Source: Streptococcus infantis (GTDB lineage Bacteria > Bacillota > Bacilli > Lactobacillales > Streptococcaceae). From it: a stretch of 44,272 nucleotides of DNA. The DNA is taken from positions 1 through 44,272 of the forward strand of contig NZ_JADMUH010000015.1 in the NCBI RefSeq assembly GCF_015546995.1, written 5' to 3'. A program made the position numbers and the translations under genes. This document shows positions 1-7,709 of the stretch, in pieces. Under the pieces are notes generated by a model that saw only the letters and a program-made list of their open reading frames with translations, was not told the DNA's origin and searched no databases. How positions within the stretch are numbered: the stretch's first letter is position 1; each line of letters starts with the position of its first letter.

Positions 1-9
1 ATACACCCA

Positions 10-81
10 TAGTCCGTACGGGATTCGAACCCGTGTTACCGCCGTGAAAAGGCGGTGTCTTAACCCCTTGACCAACGAACC
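10..81 (-). tRNA. tRNA-Glu (anticodon TTC)
   Basis: Read on the minus strand this is a 72-nt cloverleaf. It has a seven-pair acceptor stem (GGTTCGT with ACGGACT, allowing G-U pairs), the T-arm signature GGTTCGAATCC, and an anticodon loop CTTTTCA carrying TTC between CCGCC and GGCGG arms. The TTC anticodon reads GAA/GAG, so it inserts glutamate. No CCA is encoded. It lies downstream of nusG with its own promoter at 104-131. Confidence 0.97.
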
Positions 82-103
82 CTGAGCTTTTTCAACTCTT
101 TCT

Positions 104-131
104 ATTATATACACTTTTACAATCTTGTCAA
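104..131 (-). promoter_or_regulatory. Promoter of tRNA-Glu
   Basis: Minus strand shows a perfect -35 TTGACA (131-126) and a perfect -10 TATAAT (109-104) separated by 16 bases, with the tRNA 5' end 22 bases further on. The -35 lies inside the right-hand arm, as transcribed, of the inverted repeat at 121-162. Confidence 0.8.
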
Positions 132-162
132 CTAGTTTTTTTTAAAATTAGTTGACAAGATT
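121..162. repeat. Perfect 14-bp inverted repeat between nusG and tRNA-Glu
   Basis: AATCTTGTCAACTA (121-134) is the exact reverse complement of 149-162, with a 14-base loop of T and A runs. It could end nusG transcripts as a hairpin, but no U-tract follows on the minus strand, so it is not a canonical intrinsic terminator. It also overlaps the tRNA -35. Confidence 0.6.
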
Positions 163-192
163 CTAGATTCACAAGTTAATCGGTAACTGATA

Positions 193-729
193 TTACAATT
201 CAGCAATTTGATTCAAGTTTACTTCTGCTACTGTATCATTACCAAACATTGAAATAATCATTTTCACTTTGTTATTATCAATTTCAGTAATTTTTCCTGT
301 GTAATCAGTAAAGGCACCATCAATGATTCGAACTGTTTGACCAACTTCAACATTGATATCGAATTCTTGAACCGTTTGTCCCATTGATACCAAGATATCT
401 CTGATTTCTTGTTCCAAAAGCGGAGTTGGTTTAGATCTATTCCCGTGTGAGCCGACAAATCCTGTAACGTTTGGTGTATTACGAACTACAAACCAAGCTT
501 CATCAGTCATAACCATTTCCACAAGGACATATCCTGGGAAGCGATTTTCTTCAACTTCTTTTTTCTTCCCATTTTTTTCAACTTGCACAGTTTGAGTTGG
601 AATTTCCACACGTAGGATATTATCCAACATATTGTATGTTTGTGCACGTTGCAAGAGATTTTCTTTTACTTTATTTTCATAACCAGAATATGTTTGTAGG
701 ACAAACCATCCTTTATCAAAACTATCCAT
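193..729 (-). CDS. nusG: Transcription termination/antitermination factor NusG
   Basis: NusG binds RNA polymerase and controls elongation, pausing and Rho- or ribosome-linked events in the cytoplasm. The 178-residue protein has the usual two-domain layout. The N-terminal NGN domain starts with WFVLQTYSGYENKVKENL and contains FPGYVLVEM and the conserved NTPNVTGFVG stretch. The C-terminal KOW domain is visible around VGQTVRIIDGAFTDYTGKI (about residues 127-146). Length matches the pneumococcal protein. The start ATG follows an AAAGGAAAAAAG ribosome binding site. It is the third gene of an rpmG-secE-nusG unit, 49 bases after secE. This three-gene order is typical of streptococci. Identification is secure. 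Confidence 0.98.
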   Translation of the reverse strand: MDSFDKGWFVLQTYSGYENKVKENLLQRAQTYNMLDNILRVEIPTQTVQVEKNGKKKEVEENRFPGYVLVEMVMTDEAWFVVRNTPNVTGFVGSHGNRSKPTPLLEQEIRDILVSMGQTVQEFDINVEVGQTVRIIDGAFTDYTGKITEIDNNKVKMIISMFGNDTVAEVNLNQIAEL

Positions 730-778
730 CTTTTTTCCTTTCTTAATGGTAAACTTCTTTCAGCCTATTTATACTATC

Positions 779-955
779 TTAAAAAATGTTAATGAATCGG
801 ATCAATCCGCTAACGATTAACTGGTCAAAAATATAAATGATGACAACAAAGAAGGCAGTATATTCCATGATAGATTTGAAATCTACCCAACTTTGTTTTC
901 GAGTTGGCCAAGTTGTATCTTTAAGAAGTGTAAAGATATCCTTAATAAAACCCAT
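779..955 (-). CDS. secE: Preprotein translocase subunit SecE
   Basis: A 58-residue protein, too short for ordinary ORF cut-offs. SecE clamps the SecY channel and is essential for protein export across the cytoplasmic membrane. The N-terminal half has an amphipathic segment and the SecE signature TTWPTRKQSW (residues 14-23). A single membrane span follows (about 31-53, AFFVVIIYIFDQLIV region), which is the short one-span Gram-positive form. The start ATG follows AGGAGATAAGA and lies 9 bases after the rpmG stop, with nusG next. The only longer open frame across the region is antisense and has no family resemblance, so this is the real gene. Confidence 0.95.
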   Translation of the reverse strand: MGFIKDIFTLLKDTTWPTRKQSWVDFKSIMEYTAFFVVIIYIFDQLIVSGLIRFINIF

Positions 956-964
956 TCTTATCTC

Positions 965-1117
965 CTATCTCGTTTCTCGATGTGTTGTGTATTTACCACA
1001 ATGTTTACAAAATTTATTTACTTCTAAGCGAGTCGGTTTTGGATTCCCACTAATTTTAATTGAGTAGTTTCTTGAACCACAAACCGCACAGGCTAAACTT
1101 GCTTTTTTAAGTGCCAT
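965..1117 (-). CDS. rpmG: 50S ribosomal protein L33
   Basis: A 50-residue protein of the large ribosomal subunit. It begins [18 protein letters not shown] and ends with a basic tail THRETR. Two CxxC pairs (CAVC at about 10-13 and CKHC at about 37-40) make this the zinc-binding form of L33; streptococci usually carry several rpmG copies, some lacking these cysteines. Its start has a strong GGAGG ribosome binding site seven bases upstream and it is the first gene of the rpmG-secE-nusG unit. Zinc dependence suggests it may be exchanged for a cysteine-free paralogue under zinc limitation, as known for this family; the paralogue is not in this window. Confidence 0.95.
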   Translation of the reverse strand: MALKKASLACAVCGSRNYSIKISGNPKPTRLEVNKFCKHCGKYTTHRETR

Positions 1118-1135
1118 AGCGCCTCCATCCTATCT

Positions 1136-1165
1136 ATTATAACAAGAATCCTTGTCTTTGACAAG
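1136..1165 (-). promoter_or_regulatory. Promoter of the rpmG-secE-nusG operon with overlapping dyad
   Basis: Minus strand: -35 TTGTCA (1164-1159), 17-base spacer, -10 TATAAT (1141-1136), about 18 bases before the rpmG start. A 6-bp perfect dyad, CTTGTC-AAA-GACAAG (1165-1151), covers the -35. Whether a protein binds the dyad is unknown. Confidence 0.7.
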
Positions 1166-1200
1166 TTAAATTACACTCTACATTTTCCTATTTTCAAAAT

Positions 1201-1226
1201 AAAAAAGCCTAGGAATAATCCTAGAC
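1201..1226 (-). terminator. Terminator of gpmA
   Basis: Minus strand reads TCTAGGA-TTAT-TCCTAGG followed by C and a run of six T's, a compact intrinsic terminator a few bases after the gpmA stop. Confidence 0.85.
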
Positions 1227-1237
1227 TCTATTTTACA

Positions 1238-1930
1238 TTATTTACCAAGGTAGTATTCAGAAACTACGTTCAATTTTTCGTCAAATTCGAATACCAATGG
1301 TGGGAAGTTAGGGATTTCCACATCCATGATTTCGTCGTCTGACAATTGTTTGATGTGTTTTACTAGGGCACGGATTGAGTTACCATGTGCACCTACGAAT
1401 ACGTTTTTACCATCTTTAAGTGCTGGAGCGATTTTATCTTCCCAGAATGGAAGAGCACGTTCCAAAGTCACTTTCAAGTTTTCAGCATCTGGAATTACTG
1501 AGTCATCAAGTGAAGCGTAACGACGGTCAGTGTGTGCTGAGTGCTCATCATCACGATCCATTGCTGGAGGCAATACATCGTATGAACGACGCCAGATGTG
1601 AACTTGCTCATCACCAAATTGCTCAGCAGCTTCTGCTTTGTTTTTACCAGTCAAACCACCGTAGTGACGTTCGTTCAAGCGCCATGATTTTTCAACTGGA
1701 ACCCAAAGTTGGTCAGATGCTTCAAGTGCAAGGTTAGTTGTTTTGATTGCACGTTTCAATACTGAAGTGTAAGCTTGGTCAAATTCAATACCAGCTTCTT
1801 TGATCAATTTACCAGCATCGATAGCTTGTTGAGTACCTTTTTCAGAAAGATCTACGTCAGCCCATCCTGTGAAAAGGTTAGCTTTGTTCCATTCAGACTC
1901 ACCGTGGCGAGCGAAAACCAATTTTACCAT
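1238..1930 (-). CDS. gpmA: 2,3-bisphosphoglycerate-dependent phosphoglycerate mutase
   Basis: Interconverts 3-phosphoglycerate and 2-phosphoglycerate in glycolysis, through a phosphohistidine intermediate, in the cytosol. The 230-residue protein opens with the histidine phosphatase motif [12 protein letters not shown], whose RHG histidine is the catalytic one. It carries [16 protein letters not shown], characteristic of dPGM rather than of cofactor-independent enzymes. Near the C-terminus [16 protein letters not shown] holds the second catalytic histidine. Length is normal for the family. The start ATG has AAAAGGAG ten bases upstream. The gene stands alone, with its own terminator and a short hairpin in the leader (1955-1968). 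It is a housekeeping gene with high, constitutive expression expected. Confidence 0.97.
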   Translation of the reverse strand: MVKLVFARHGESEWNKANLFTGWADVDLSEKGTQQAIDAGKLIKEAGIEFDQAYTSVLKRAIKTTNLALEASDQLWVPVEKSWRLNERHYGGLTGKNKAEAAEQFGDEQVHIWRRSYDVLPPAMDRDDEHSAHTDRRYASLDDSVIPDAENLKVTLERALPFWEDKIAPALKDGKNVFVGAHGNSIRALVKHIKQLSDDEIMDVEIPNFPPLVFEFDEKLNVVSEYYLGK

Positions 1931-1954
1931 TAGTTGGATTCTCCTTTTATTTTT

Positions 1955-1968
1955 CGAGGTTGCCCTCG
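1955..1968 (-). other. Stem-loop with GCAA tetraloop in the gpmA leader
   Basis: Minus strand CGAGG-GCAA-CCTCG, five G/C-rich pairs closed by a GNRA-class tetraloop, sits just upstream of the gpmA ribosome binding site. No T-run follows, so it is not a terminator. It may stabilise the mRNA 5' end; this is inference. Confidence 0.45.
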
Positions 1969-2021
1969 TTTATCTATTCTATTTTACACAATTTTTCACA
2001 AAAAAGCTAGTTAAAATCAAC

Positions 2022-2050
2022 GAAAAAGAGAAGAGCTCATGGACTCTTCC
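2022..2050 (-). terminator. Terminator of the DUF4064-type gene
   Basis: Minus strand GGAAGAG-TCCATGAG-CTCTTC followed by TCTTTTT, immediately after the stop codon of the 2063-2431 gene and before the gpmA leader. Confidence 0.8.
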
Positions 2051-2062
2051 CTAAAAAATAAT

Positions 2063-2431
2063 TTATTCTTCAATTCTAAATTGTTTCAAGCTTGCTAGGT
2101 ACAAAGCTCCACCAATGACAAGGACGATTCCACCAATCCACCCAAGGAAAGGAATCAAGGCAACTACAGATCCGACGATAAATAGAATCGATGGTGCTAG
2201 TGAAATACGATTGTCATCCTTATAGTAGACAAGTGAGAGGATTCCAAGAATGAGGGTTGCAATTTTCACTAAAGAGAAAACAATGAAAATAATGCCCAAA
2301 ATTAGCCCTGCAGCATCTTCGTCTTCAGAAACGGCTGCAAGAAATACCATAAAAATTGGTAAGAAAGCTAAAATAGCTCCTGCAATAATACCAATAAAGC
2401 CATCTACTTGTGCTAGTGTTTTTGTCTTCAT
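2063..2431 (-). CDS. Small DUF4064-type integral membrane protein
   Basis: A 122-residue hydrophobic protein resembling the DUF4064 family of Gram-positive membrane proteins; function unknown. Three or four membrane segments are visible. The first, at about 11-35, contains IIAGAILAFLPIFMVFLAAV. After an acidic loop EDEDA comes a second pair at about 42-67 (LILGIIFIVFSLVK and LILGILSLVYY), then a glycine-rich C-terminal hairpin at about 80-112 (IVGSVVALIPFLGWIGGIVLVIG). The start ATG follows AAAAGGAG. It is monocistronic, between the ileS terminator and its own hairpin terminator. The family assignment rests on overall pattern and length, not on a catalytic motif. Confidence 0.75.
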   Translation of the reverse strand: MKTKTLAQVDGFIGIIAGAILAFLPIFMVFLAAVSEDEDAAGLILGIIFIVFSLVKIATLILGILSLVYYKDDNRISLAPSILFIVGSVVALIPFLGWIGGIVLVIGGALYLASLKQFRIEE

Positions 2432-2494
2432 AAATATCTCCTTTTATTTTAATAAGGTATATTATACCATATTTTTATTAAAGTTTTTATTTTT

Positions 2495-2523
2495 TAAAAA
2501 AATACAGGAATTTCTCCTGTATT
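2495..2523 (-). terminator. Terminator of ileS
   Basis: Eight-bp inverted repeat ATACAGGA (2502-2509) with TCCTGTAT (2515-2522), followed on the minus strand by a T-run, ten bases after the ileS stop. Confidence 0.85.
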
Positions 2524-2532
2524 TTTGTTAGA

Positions 2533-5325
2533 CTATTTAGATTCAAATCCTTCTGCTACTGCATCCGCAAAGTTTTCTTCAACGATGCTTGCACAGTGAT
2601 TACAGATAGTTGCATTATAGCTACGTTCTGCTGTACTTGGATCGATACGACGGCAACGATCACAAACTTCACCAGCCGCACGCTCAACCGTGAAGGCTAC
2701 ATCTTCAAAGGCCACTGCAGCTTCTGGAGCTGATCCTTCAGCGATTGACAATTCAGAGACAATCAAGAGTTGTGCTACATTGCTATCAACAGCTCCAAGA
2801 AGAGTTTTCACCACTTCATTTGGATAAACGGTCAAGTGAGCTTCAAGAGATTTACCGATGACTTTTTCGTTACGCGCTTCTTCCAAGGCTTTTTGAGCTT
2901 GGCCACGGAAGTCCATGAAGGCTGACCAGGTATCCAAGATTTCCTCTTGGTTAGCAAATGTTTGAGCTTCTGGTAATTCTGACAATTGAACGAAGTCTTC
3001 CGCTTCAAACTCTAGATATGACCAGATTTCTTCTGCTGTGTGAGGAAGGATTGGTGTCAAAAGTTTGGTGATTTTCACAAGGATGTCATAGAAGACCGTT
3101 TGCATTTGACGGCGTTCAAGTGACTTAGCCCCTTCGATGTAAACAACATCTTTGGCAAAGTCAAGGTAGAAGGCAGACAAATCAACATTGATAAAGTTCA
3201 CTAGGGCTTTGTAGATTGTCAAGAATTCGAAGTTAGCATAAGCGTCACGAATGGTCTTAACAAGTTGGTTAAAGCGAATGGTCATGTACTTATCAACGGA
3301 ACGAAGCTCTTCGTAAGCTACTGCATCCTCAGCTGGGTTAAAATCAGAAGTATTGGCGATCAAGAAACGAAGCGTGTTACGGATCTTGCGGTAAGTTTCA
3401 GAAACTTGGCTCAAGATATCCATAGAGATACGCACGTCGTTGCTTGAATCAACACTTGTTACCCAGAGACGCAAGATTTCCGCACCAAATTGTTTTTCAA
3501 CATCGCTTGGAGCAATGGTATTCCCAAGAGATTTAGACATCTTCTCACCTTTACCGTCAAGGGCAAAACCTTGCGACAAGATTTGTTTGTATGGTGCTAC
3601 ACCATGATTAGCCACAGATGTGATGAGAGATGAGTTGAACCAACCACGATATTGGTCAGAACCTTCTAGGTAGAGGTCTGCTGGATATTTAAGTTCGGGG
3701 CGATTAACTACGACACCATTCCATGATGAACCTGAGTCAAACCAAACGTCCATGATGTCTGTTTCTTTCTTGAACTCGCCATTTGGTGAACCTGGATGTG
3801 TAAATCCTTCTGGCAAGAGGTCTTTGGCATCACGTTCCCACCAGATGATTGAACCATGTTCTTCAAAGAGTTGAGCTACATGCTCGATGGTTTCAGCTGT
3901 CATGATTGGTGTACCATCTTCTGCATAGAAGATTGGAAGAGGAACTCCCCAAGCACGTTGACGAGAGATGACCCAGTCACCACGGTCACGAATCATGTTG
4001 TAAAGACGGACTTTACCCCACTCTGAGTGGAACTTCACTTTTTCAATTTCGTCCAAGATTTCTTGGCGGAATTTAGATACAGAAGCAAACCATTGAGGCA
4101 CTGCACGCCAGATGATTGGTTTTTTCGTACGCCAGTCAAATGGGTAAGAGTGAGAGATTTCTTCTTGAGCAAGAAGTAAATCACCAAGTTTTTCAATAAC
4201 TGTTGGCACAACCTTGTCGTAGAATTGACCTTCGAACTCTGCTCCAGCATTGGCCATCATGATCCCGCGTTCGTTAACAGTCACAGCAACTTCAAGCCCA
4301 TTGGCAACACCGACATTGTAGTCATCCTCACCAAAACCAGGGGCTGTATGGACAATACCTGTACCAGAGTCAGTTGTAACGTGATCACCAAGAATCACCA
4401 ACTCATCTACAGCTGTATCCCATGGGTGTTCTGTCACGATGTGGTTGAGGTCTTGACCACGATAAGTTGCCAAAACTTGAACATCTGCCCAGCCAAATTT
4501 TTCAGACAAACTGTTCAACAATTCTGAAGCCACGACAAACTTACGGGTTTCGCCAGTTGGTTGCACCAAGACGTAATCAATATCCGCACCAACAGTCAAA
4601 CCACGAGAAGCCGTGATGGTGAATGGAGTTGTTGTCCAAACGACGATGAAAGTATCTGTATCAAGGACACCTTTACCATCTTTTACCTTGTTGGCATAGT
4701 AAAGGGATGTTGAAACCAAGTCGTGGTATTCAATTTCCGCCTCAGCAAGGGCTGACTCTGATGACCATGACCAGTAAACAGGCTTCGCTCCACGGTAGAT
4801 ATAGCCTTTATTAGCCATTTCACCGAAGACACGGATTTGCGCTGCTTCATAGTCCGGCGTCAAGGTTACATATGGATTTGCCCAGTCACCAGAAACACCC
4901 AAACGTTTAAAGTCTTCGCGTTGTTTATCTACTTGAGACAGAGCGTATTCACGGCAAAGTTTCAAGTACTCAACCAAGTCCATTTCTTTGCGTTTAACGC
5001 CTTGTTTTGCCAAAACTTGCTCGATTGGCAGACCATGAGTGTCCCAACCTGGAATATATGGTGCGTAAAATCCTGACATAGACTTAGAACGAACAATGAT
5101 ATCTTTAGAAATCTTGTTCATGGCATGTCCTACGTGGATGTTCCCGTTGGCATACGGAGGGCCATCATGAAGCGTGAAATGCGGTTTTCCTTCATTTAAT
5201 TCTTGACGACGTTGATAAAGTTTAGCTTCATCCCATTCCTTTTGCCAAACTGGCTCTTTGGTCGGAAGACCGGCACGCATTGGAAATTCTGTTTTCCCAA
5301 GATTGAGGGTTTCTTTAAGTTTCAT
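2533..5325 (-). CDS. ileS: Isoleucyl-tRNA synthetase
   Basis: Charges tRNA-Ile with isoleucine in the cytosol and edits mischarged valine. The 930-residue protein has the class I HIGH-type motif [11 protein letters not shown] near residue 60, a CP1 editing domain roughly 200-400 with [16 protein letters not shown], the KMSKS loop [10 protein letters not shown] near 590, and a C-terminal zinc module with CDRC and CNHC pairs. An open frame continues 24 codons upstream, but those codons lie inside the T-box terminator. The ATG at 5325 has AAAGGAG at correct spacing and gives the normal streptococcal N-terminus [20 protein letters not shown], so this start was chosen. Expression is expected to be controlled by the T-box leader upstream. 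Confidence 0.97.
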   Translation of the reverse strand: MKLKETLNLGKTEFPMRAGLPTKEPVWQKEWDEAKLYQRRQELNEGKPHFTLHDGPPYANGNIHVGHAMNKISKDIIVRSKSMSGFYAPYIPGWDTHGLPIEQVLAKQGVKRKEMDLVEYLKLCREYALSQVDKQREDFKRLGVSGDWANPYVTLTPDYEAAQIRVFGEMANKGYIYRGAKPVYWSWSSESALAEAEIEYHDLVSTSLYYANKVKDGKGVLDTDTFIVVWTTTPFTITASRGLTVGADIDYVLVQPTGETRKFVVASELLNSLSEKFGWADVQVLATYRGQDLNHIVTEHPWDTAVDELVILGDHVTTDSGTGIVHTAPGFGEDDYNVGVANGLEVAVTVNERGIMMANAGAEFEGQFYDKVVPTVIEKLGDLLLAQEEISHSYPFDWRTKKPIIWRAVPQWFASVSKFRQEILDEIEKVKFHSEWGKVRLYNMIRDRGDWVISRQRAWGVPLPIFYAEDGTPIMTAETIEHVAQLFEEHGSIIWWERDAKDLLPEGFTHPGSPNGEFKKETDIMDVWFDSGSSWNGVVVNRPELKYPADLYLEGSDQYRGWFNSSLITSVANHGVAPYKQILSQGFALDGKGEKMSKSLGNTIAPSDVEKQFGAEILRLWVTSVDSSNDVRISMDILSQVSETYRKIRNTLRFLIANTSDFNPAEDAVAYEELRSVDKYMTIRFNQLVKTIRDAYANFEFLTIYKALVNFINVDLSAFYLDFAKDVVYIEGAKSLERRQMQTVFYDILVKITKLLTPILPHTAEEIWSYLEFEAEDFVQLSELPEAQTFANQEEILDTWSAFMDFRGQAQKALEEARNEKVIGKSLEAHLTVYPNEVVKTLLGAVDSNVAQLLIVSELSIAEGSAPEAAVAFEDVAFTVERAAGEVCDRCRRIDPSTAERSYNATICNHCASIVEENFADAVAEGFESK

Positions 5326-5349
5326 GTTTACTCCTTTAATGTAAATTGA

Positions 5350-5565
5350 CAATATAAAAACCACGACTCGCAAAAAGGACGAAAATCGTGGTACCACCTT
5401 TGTTCGGAAAAAGACCTAGTCTCTTTCCCTCTTTTCCCGTAACGTGGGCAACGTCAAATCTTACTATTTTCAGATTTGATACTAAGAGAGGATAAACTTA
5501 CCAACAGGGATTGTAGGACTTCCACCATCTCCTACTCGCTAGAAATTTGATTGATAAATTCTTGT
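5350..5565 (-). promoter_or_regulatory. T-box leader of ileS (isoleucine-responsive riboswitch)
   Basis: The minus strand between divIVA and ileS carries the T-box core AGGTGGTACCACG (5400-5388 region). It is followed by a hairpin, CCACGA paired with TCGTGG, and TTTTTATA, which is the terminator alternative. Upstream, the stem I region contains GATGGTGGAAGTCC and the element TTAGTATCAAATCTG, where ATC (5480-5478) is a plausible isoleucine specifier codon. By the known mechanism, uncharged tRNA-Ile pairs with the TGG in the T-box bulge and favours antitermination. The 5' boundary is approximate. Confidence 0.9.
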
Positions 5566-5580
5566 TCTCTAATGAGATTC

Positions 5581-6387
5581 TTATAAAATTAGAACTGATT
5601 CTTGTTGAGTGTCAGCATCATCTTGAGGTCCTTCCTCATGTGCTGGCTCAACAGGAGTTTCAGCAGCTGGCAGAACTTCAACTTCAGTTGACTCTTCAGC
5701 AGCTTGTTCAGCCTCTAACAATTCTTTGTTAGCAGCTTCAATACGCGCTTGAAGTTCTGCAACTTCTTCTGGAGAAAATTGACGAGTCATGTCAATTGGT
5801 TCTTCATCATGATATGAAGATACATCTTCACCTAGAACCTCTTGGACGACTTCCTTGAATGCTTCGTCGCTCGTTTGAAGATAAGTTGCAGTCGGACGCA
5901 AAATTTCTTCCCAATCTGATGAATCAACAATAGCCAACTGACTTTCGATTGTTGATTTCAAACGTTGGTGGAAGACGCGACTCTTGTTCTTCAACTCTTC
6001 AGTTTCTACAGCAACTTTTTTTGCATTATCTGTTGCTTGTCGCAAAATTTCATTGGCTTTGTATTTAGCTTCATCAAGTAAACGTTGAGCATCTTGCTCA
6101 GCCTGCTTAATGATGTTATTAGAACGGTCGTTCGCAGCTTGTTTTACACGTTCAGCTGTGTCTTGGGCAATCAAAACTGACTGACTCAACGAATCTTTGA
6201 TTTCGTCAAAATAAGATAGACGCTCTTCTAAATTTTTGATATGTTGATCCTTTTCATGATTACTACGAACTAAATCTTCATAGTCACGAACAACAATATC
6301 TAAAAATTCATCAACTTCTTCACGGTTAAAACCTCTAAACTGAACACCAAAGGTTTTATCCTTAATTTCTAACGATGTAATTGGCAT
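5581..6387 (-). CDS. divIVA: Cell division protein DivIVA
   Basis: Coiled-coil scaffold that recognises curved membrane at division sites and poles. In streptococci it is linked to septum completion and cell separation. The 268-residue protein begins MPITSLEIKDKTFGVQF and has the membrane-binding DivIVA domain (FRGFNREEVDEFLDIVVRDY, about 18-37). A long coiled coil follows at about 45-165, then a linker containing IDMTRQFSPEEV and an acidic, glutamate-rich tail. The ATG at 6387 has AGTGAGG just upstream; a GTG four codons earlier lies in that ribosome binding site, so the shorter start was taken. Length is close to the pneumococcal protein (about 262). It is preceded by a small paralogue at 6404-6658. 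Confidence 0.95.
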   Translation of the reverse strand: MPITSLEIKDKTFGVQFRGFNREEVDEFLDIVVRDYEDLVRSNHEKDQHIKNLEERLSYFDEIKDSLSQSVLIAQDTAERVKQAANDRSNNIIKQAEQDAQRLLDEAKYKANEILRQATDNAKKVAVETEELKNKSRVFHQRLKSTIESQLAIVDSSDWEEILRPTATYLQTSDEAFKEVVQEVLGEDVSSYHDEEPIDMTRQFSPEEVAELQARIEAANKELLEAEQAAEESTEVEVLPAAETPVEPAHEEGPQDDADTQQESVLIL

Positions 6388-6403
6388 ATTTTTCCTCACT
6401 TAT

Positions 6404-6658
6404 TTAATAAAAAATAGAATCATTAATTGCTTCTGGTTCCTGCTCGTTTGTTACTGTTCTCTTAGGAATATCATTCGTATAATAGGAAAGACGTTCTTCT
6501 AGTCTTTTAATATAGCGTTCTGTCTCATCCTTGTAACGGACCAACTCCTCGTAGTCAATATAAATCTTATCTAAAAATTCGTCAACTTCTTCCTTATCGT
6601 AGCCTCTGAATGTTTTTGAGAATTCTTTATCACTAATTTCTTGTGGTGTAATTGACAT
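6404..6658 (-). CDS. Short DivIVA-domain protein (tandem paralogue of DivIVA)
   Basis: An 84-residue protein, MSITPQEISDKEFSKTFRGY onward, aligning with the N-terminal domain of the neighbouring DivIVA: FRGYDKEEVDEFLDKIYIDY against FRGFNREEVDEFLDIVVRDY, then RLEERLSYY against RLEERLSYF. It ends after a short linker (TNDIPKRTVTNEQEPEAIND) and lacks the central coiled coil and acidic tail. The two starts also share their upstream DNA: about 29 of 36 bases around the ribosome binding site and first codons match. This points to local duplication followed by truncation and divergence. It sits 9 bases after ylmH and 16 before divIVA, co-oriented. It is not GpsB, which has a different N-terminus and lies elsewhere in streptococci. 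Intact reading frame and ribosome binding site suggest a functional protein, perhaps modulating DivIVA at the membrane. Confidence 0.85.
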   Translation of the reverse strand: MSITPQEISDKEFSKTFRGYDKEEVDEFLDKIYIDYEELVRYKDETERYIKRLEERLSYYTNDIPKRTVTNEQEPEAINDSIFY

Positions 6659-6666
6659 GTTTATTC

Positions 6667-7452
6667 TCACTTGCTTAATAGTAGCTGGACTGTTAATTTT
6701 TTCTTATCCTTTTTGGTTTGACCGTTTTCTTTAAGTAAGATAATTCGACCAAAGCGTCTGACGCTGATTAAATCACCAATTTTTACCGGATAGTCCGATT
6801 TTTCAACTATATGATAGTTGACTTGAACCAACTTTTTTTCAACCAGGGCCGAAGTTTGGGAACGAGATAATTTCAATATGCTAGATAAGAAGGTATCCAG
6901 ACGAAGACTTGAAACCAAGACTTCTTTTTCTTGATAGTCATCTTTGGATTCTATCATATCTGAAAAAGGACGTTCTACTAAACTTACAGGCAACTTGGAA
7001 ATCTTTTGAATTCCATCTTGGAAAAGAGTGGTAAATCTTCGATCGACAATAATTTGGGCTTTATCTTCTGTCACCAGAATGTCTCCGAATAACTTACGGT
7101 CAATACCTAGTCGATTGAGAACTGTACCCAATATCTTTGAATGGGTCAGTTGCTGAAACTTGCTGGGATACACAATCTCAAGCAAGGTCATTTCAAAATC
7201 TTCCAAACTTGGCATGAAGTAATCGGGCGCTAAAATAACCCTAGCGTATTCCGAAGAGATATAACTCGTACTAGAGAAGACTTTTATCCCTCTATTATTT
7301 CCCAAAGTTTCCAAGATAAATACTTGGTGAGGATTTATAAAAGGAGATAAAATCGGTGCATAGTGCTCCTCGACTTGACTCAACCATTCCAAGCCCTTAT
7401 CGATGAATGGAATATCCTCCGTTGCGAAATGTTGGTAAAGTTCCTTGCTCAT
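6667..7452 (-). CDS. ylmH: S4-domain RNA-binding protein YlmH
   Basis: A 261-residue cytoplasmic protein of the YlmH family. The C-terminal S4 RNA-binding domain covers about residues 180-245: LRLDTFLSSILKLSRSQTSA, then VEKKLVQVNYHIVEKSDYPV and a final basic strand GDLISVRRFGRIIL. The N-terminal part (about 1-175) is the conserved YlmH region, related to mitochondrial/chloroplast S4 proteins. YlmH homologues have been linked to stalled-ribosome rescue and to division clusters. The gene overlaps ylmG by four bases (ATGA) and is followed nine bases later by the short DivIVA-domain gene, so it is part of the division operon. Confidence 0.93.
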   Translation of the reverse strand: MSKELYQHFATEDIPFIDKGLEWLSQVEEHYAPILSPFINPHQVFILETLGNNRGIKVFSSTSYISSEYARVILAPDYFMPSLEDFEMTLLEIVYPSKFQQLTHSKILGTVLNRLGIDRKLFGDILVTEDKAQIIVDRRFTTLFQDGIQKISKLPVSLVERPFSDMIESKDDYQEKEVLVSSLRLDTFLSSILKLSRSQTSALVEKKLVQVNYHIVEKSDYPVKIGDLISVRRFGRIILLKENGQTKKDKKKLTVQLLLSK

Positions 7453-7709
7453 AATATGACTAGCAAATTGATAAGATAGCGACTAATCATGCGCAAGAGA
7501 ATTAGAGCTATCCAAACAGAGAAATCCAAACCTGCGATTTGAAGAGGTAGACGTTTTAGAGGTTCAAGAATTGGTTTACACAAAGTCTCTAAAAATTTCC
7601 CCAACTGTGTGTTATAGGCATTTGGAAACCATGATAATAGAGCAAAAGCTACAAGTATCAGTGAATAGATATCTGTAGCATTTTGGATAAAACGAATTAT
7701 TAGAAACAT
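7449..7709 (-). CDS. ylmG: YggT-family membrane protein YlmG
   Basis: An 86-residue integral membrane protein of the YggT/YlmG family, with two hydrophobic spans (about 14-30 and 60-84) flanking the conserved loop LETLCKPILEPLKRLPLQIA. Homologues act in division-site or nucleoid organisation, and in plants in thylakoid biogenesis; the molecular role is not settled. It shares an A with the sepF stop (TAATG) and overlaps ylmH by four bases, so translation of the three is probably coupled. Length and position match the pneumococcal division cluster. Confidence 0.93.
   Translation of the reverse strand: MFLIIRFIQNATDIYSLILVAFALLSWFPNAYNTQLGKFLETLCKPILEPLKRLPLQIAGLDFSVWIALILLRMISRYLINLLVIL

Noticed and set aside
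121..162. Inverted repeat as a standard terminator of nusG
   Set aside because: No T-run follows the stem on the minus strand; recorded as a repeat only.
837..1067. Plus-strand 76-codon frame over secE and rpmG
   Set aside because: It is antisense to two recognisable essential genes and has no family features.
5326..5397. Upstream extension of ileS by 24 codons
   Set aside because: The extra codons lie in the T-box terminator, have no homology-like sequence and lack a good ribosome binding site; ATG at 5325 has AAAGGAG.
6388..6399. GTG start four codons upstream of divIVA (and the same at 6659-6670 for the short paralogue)
   Set aside because: The GTG is part of the GTGAG ribosome binding site in both genes, and family proteins begin at the following ATG.
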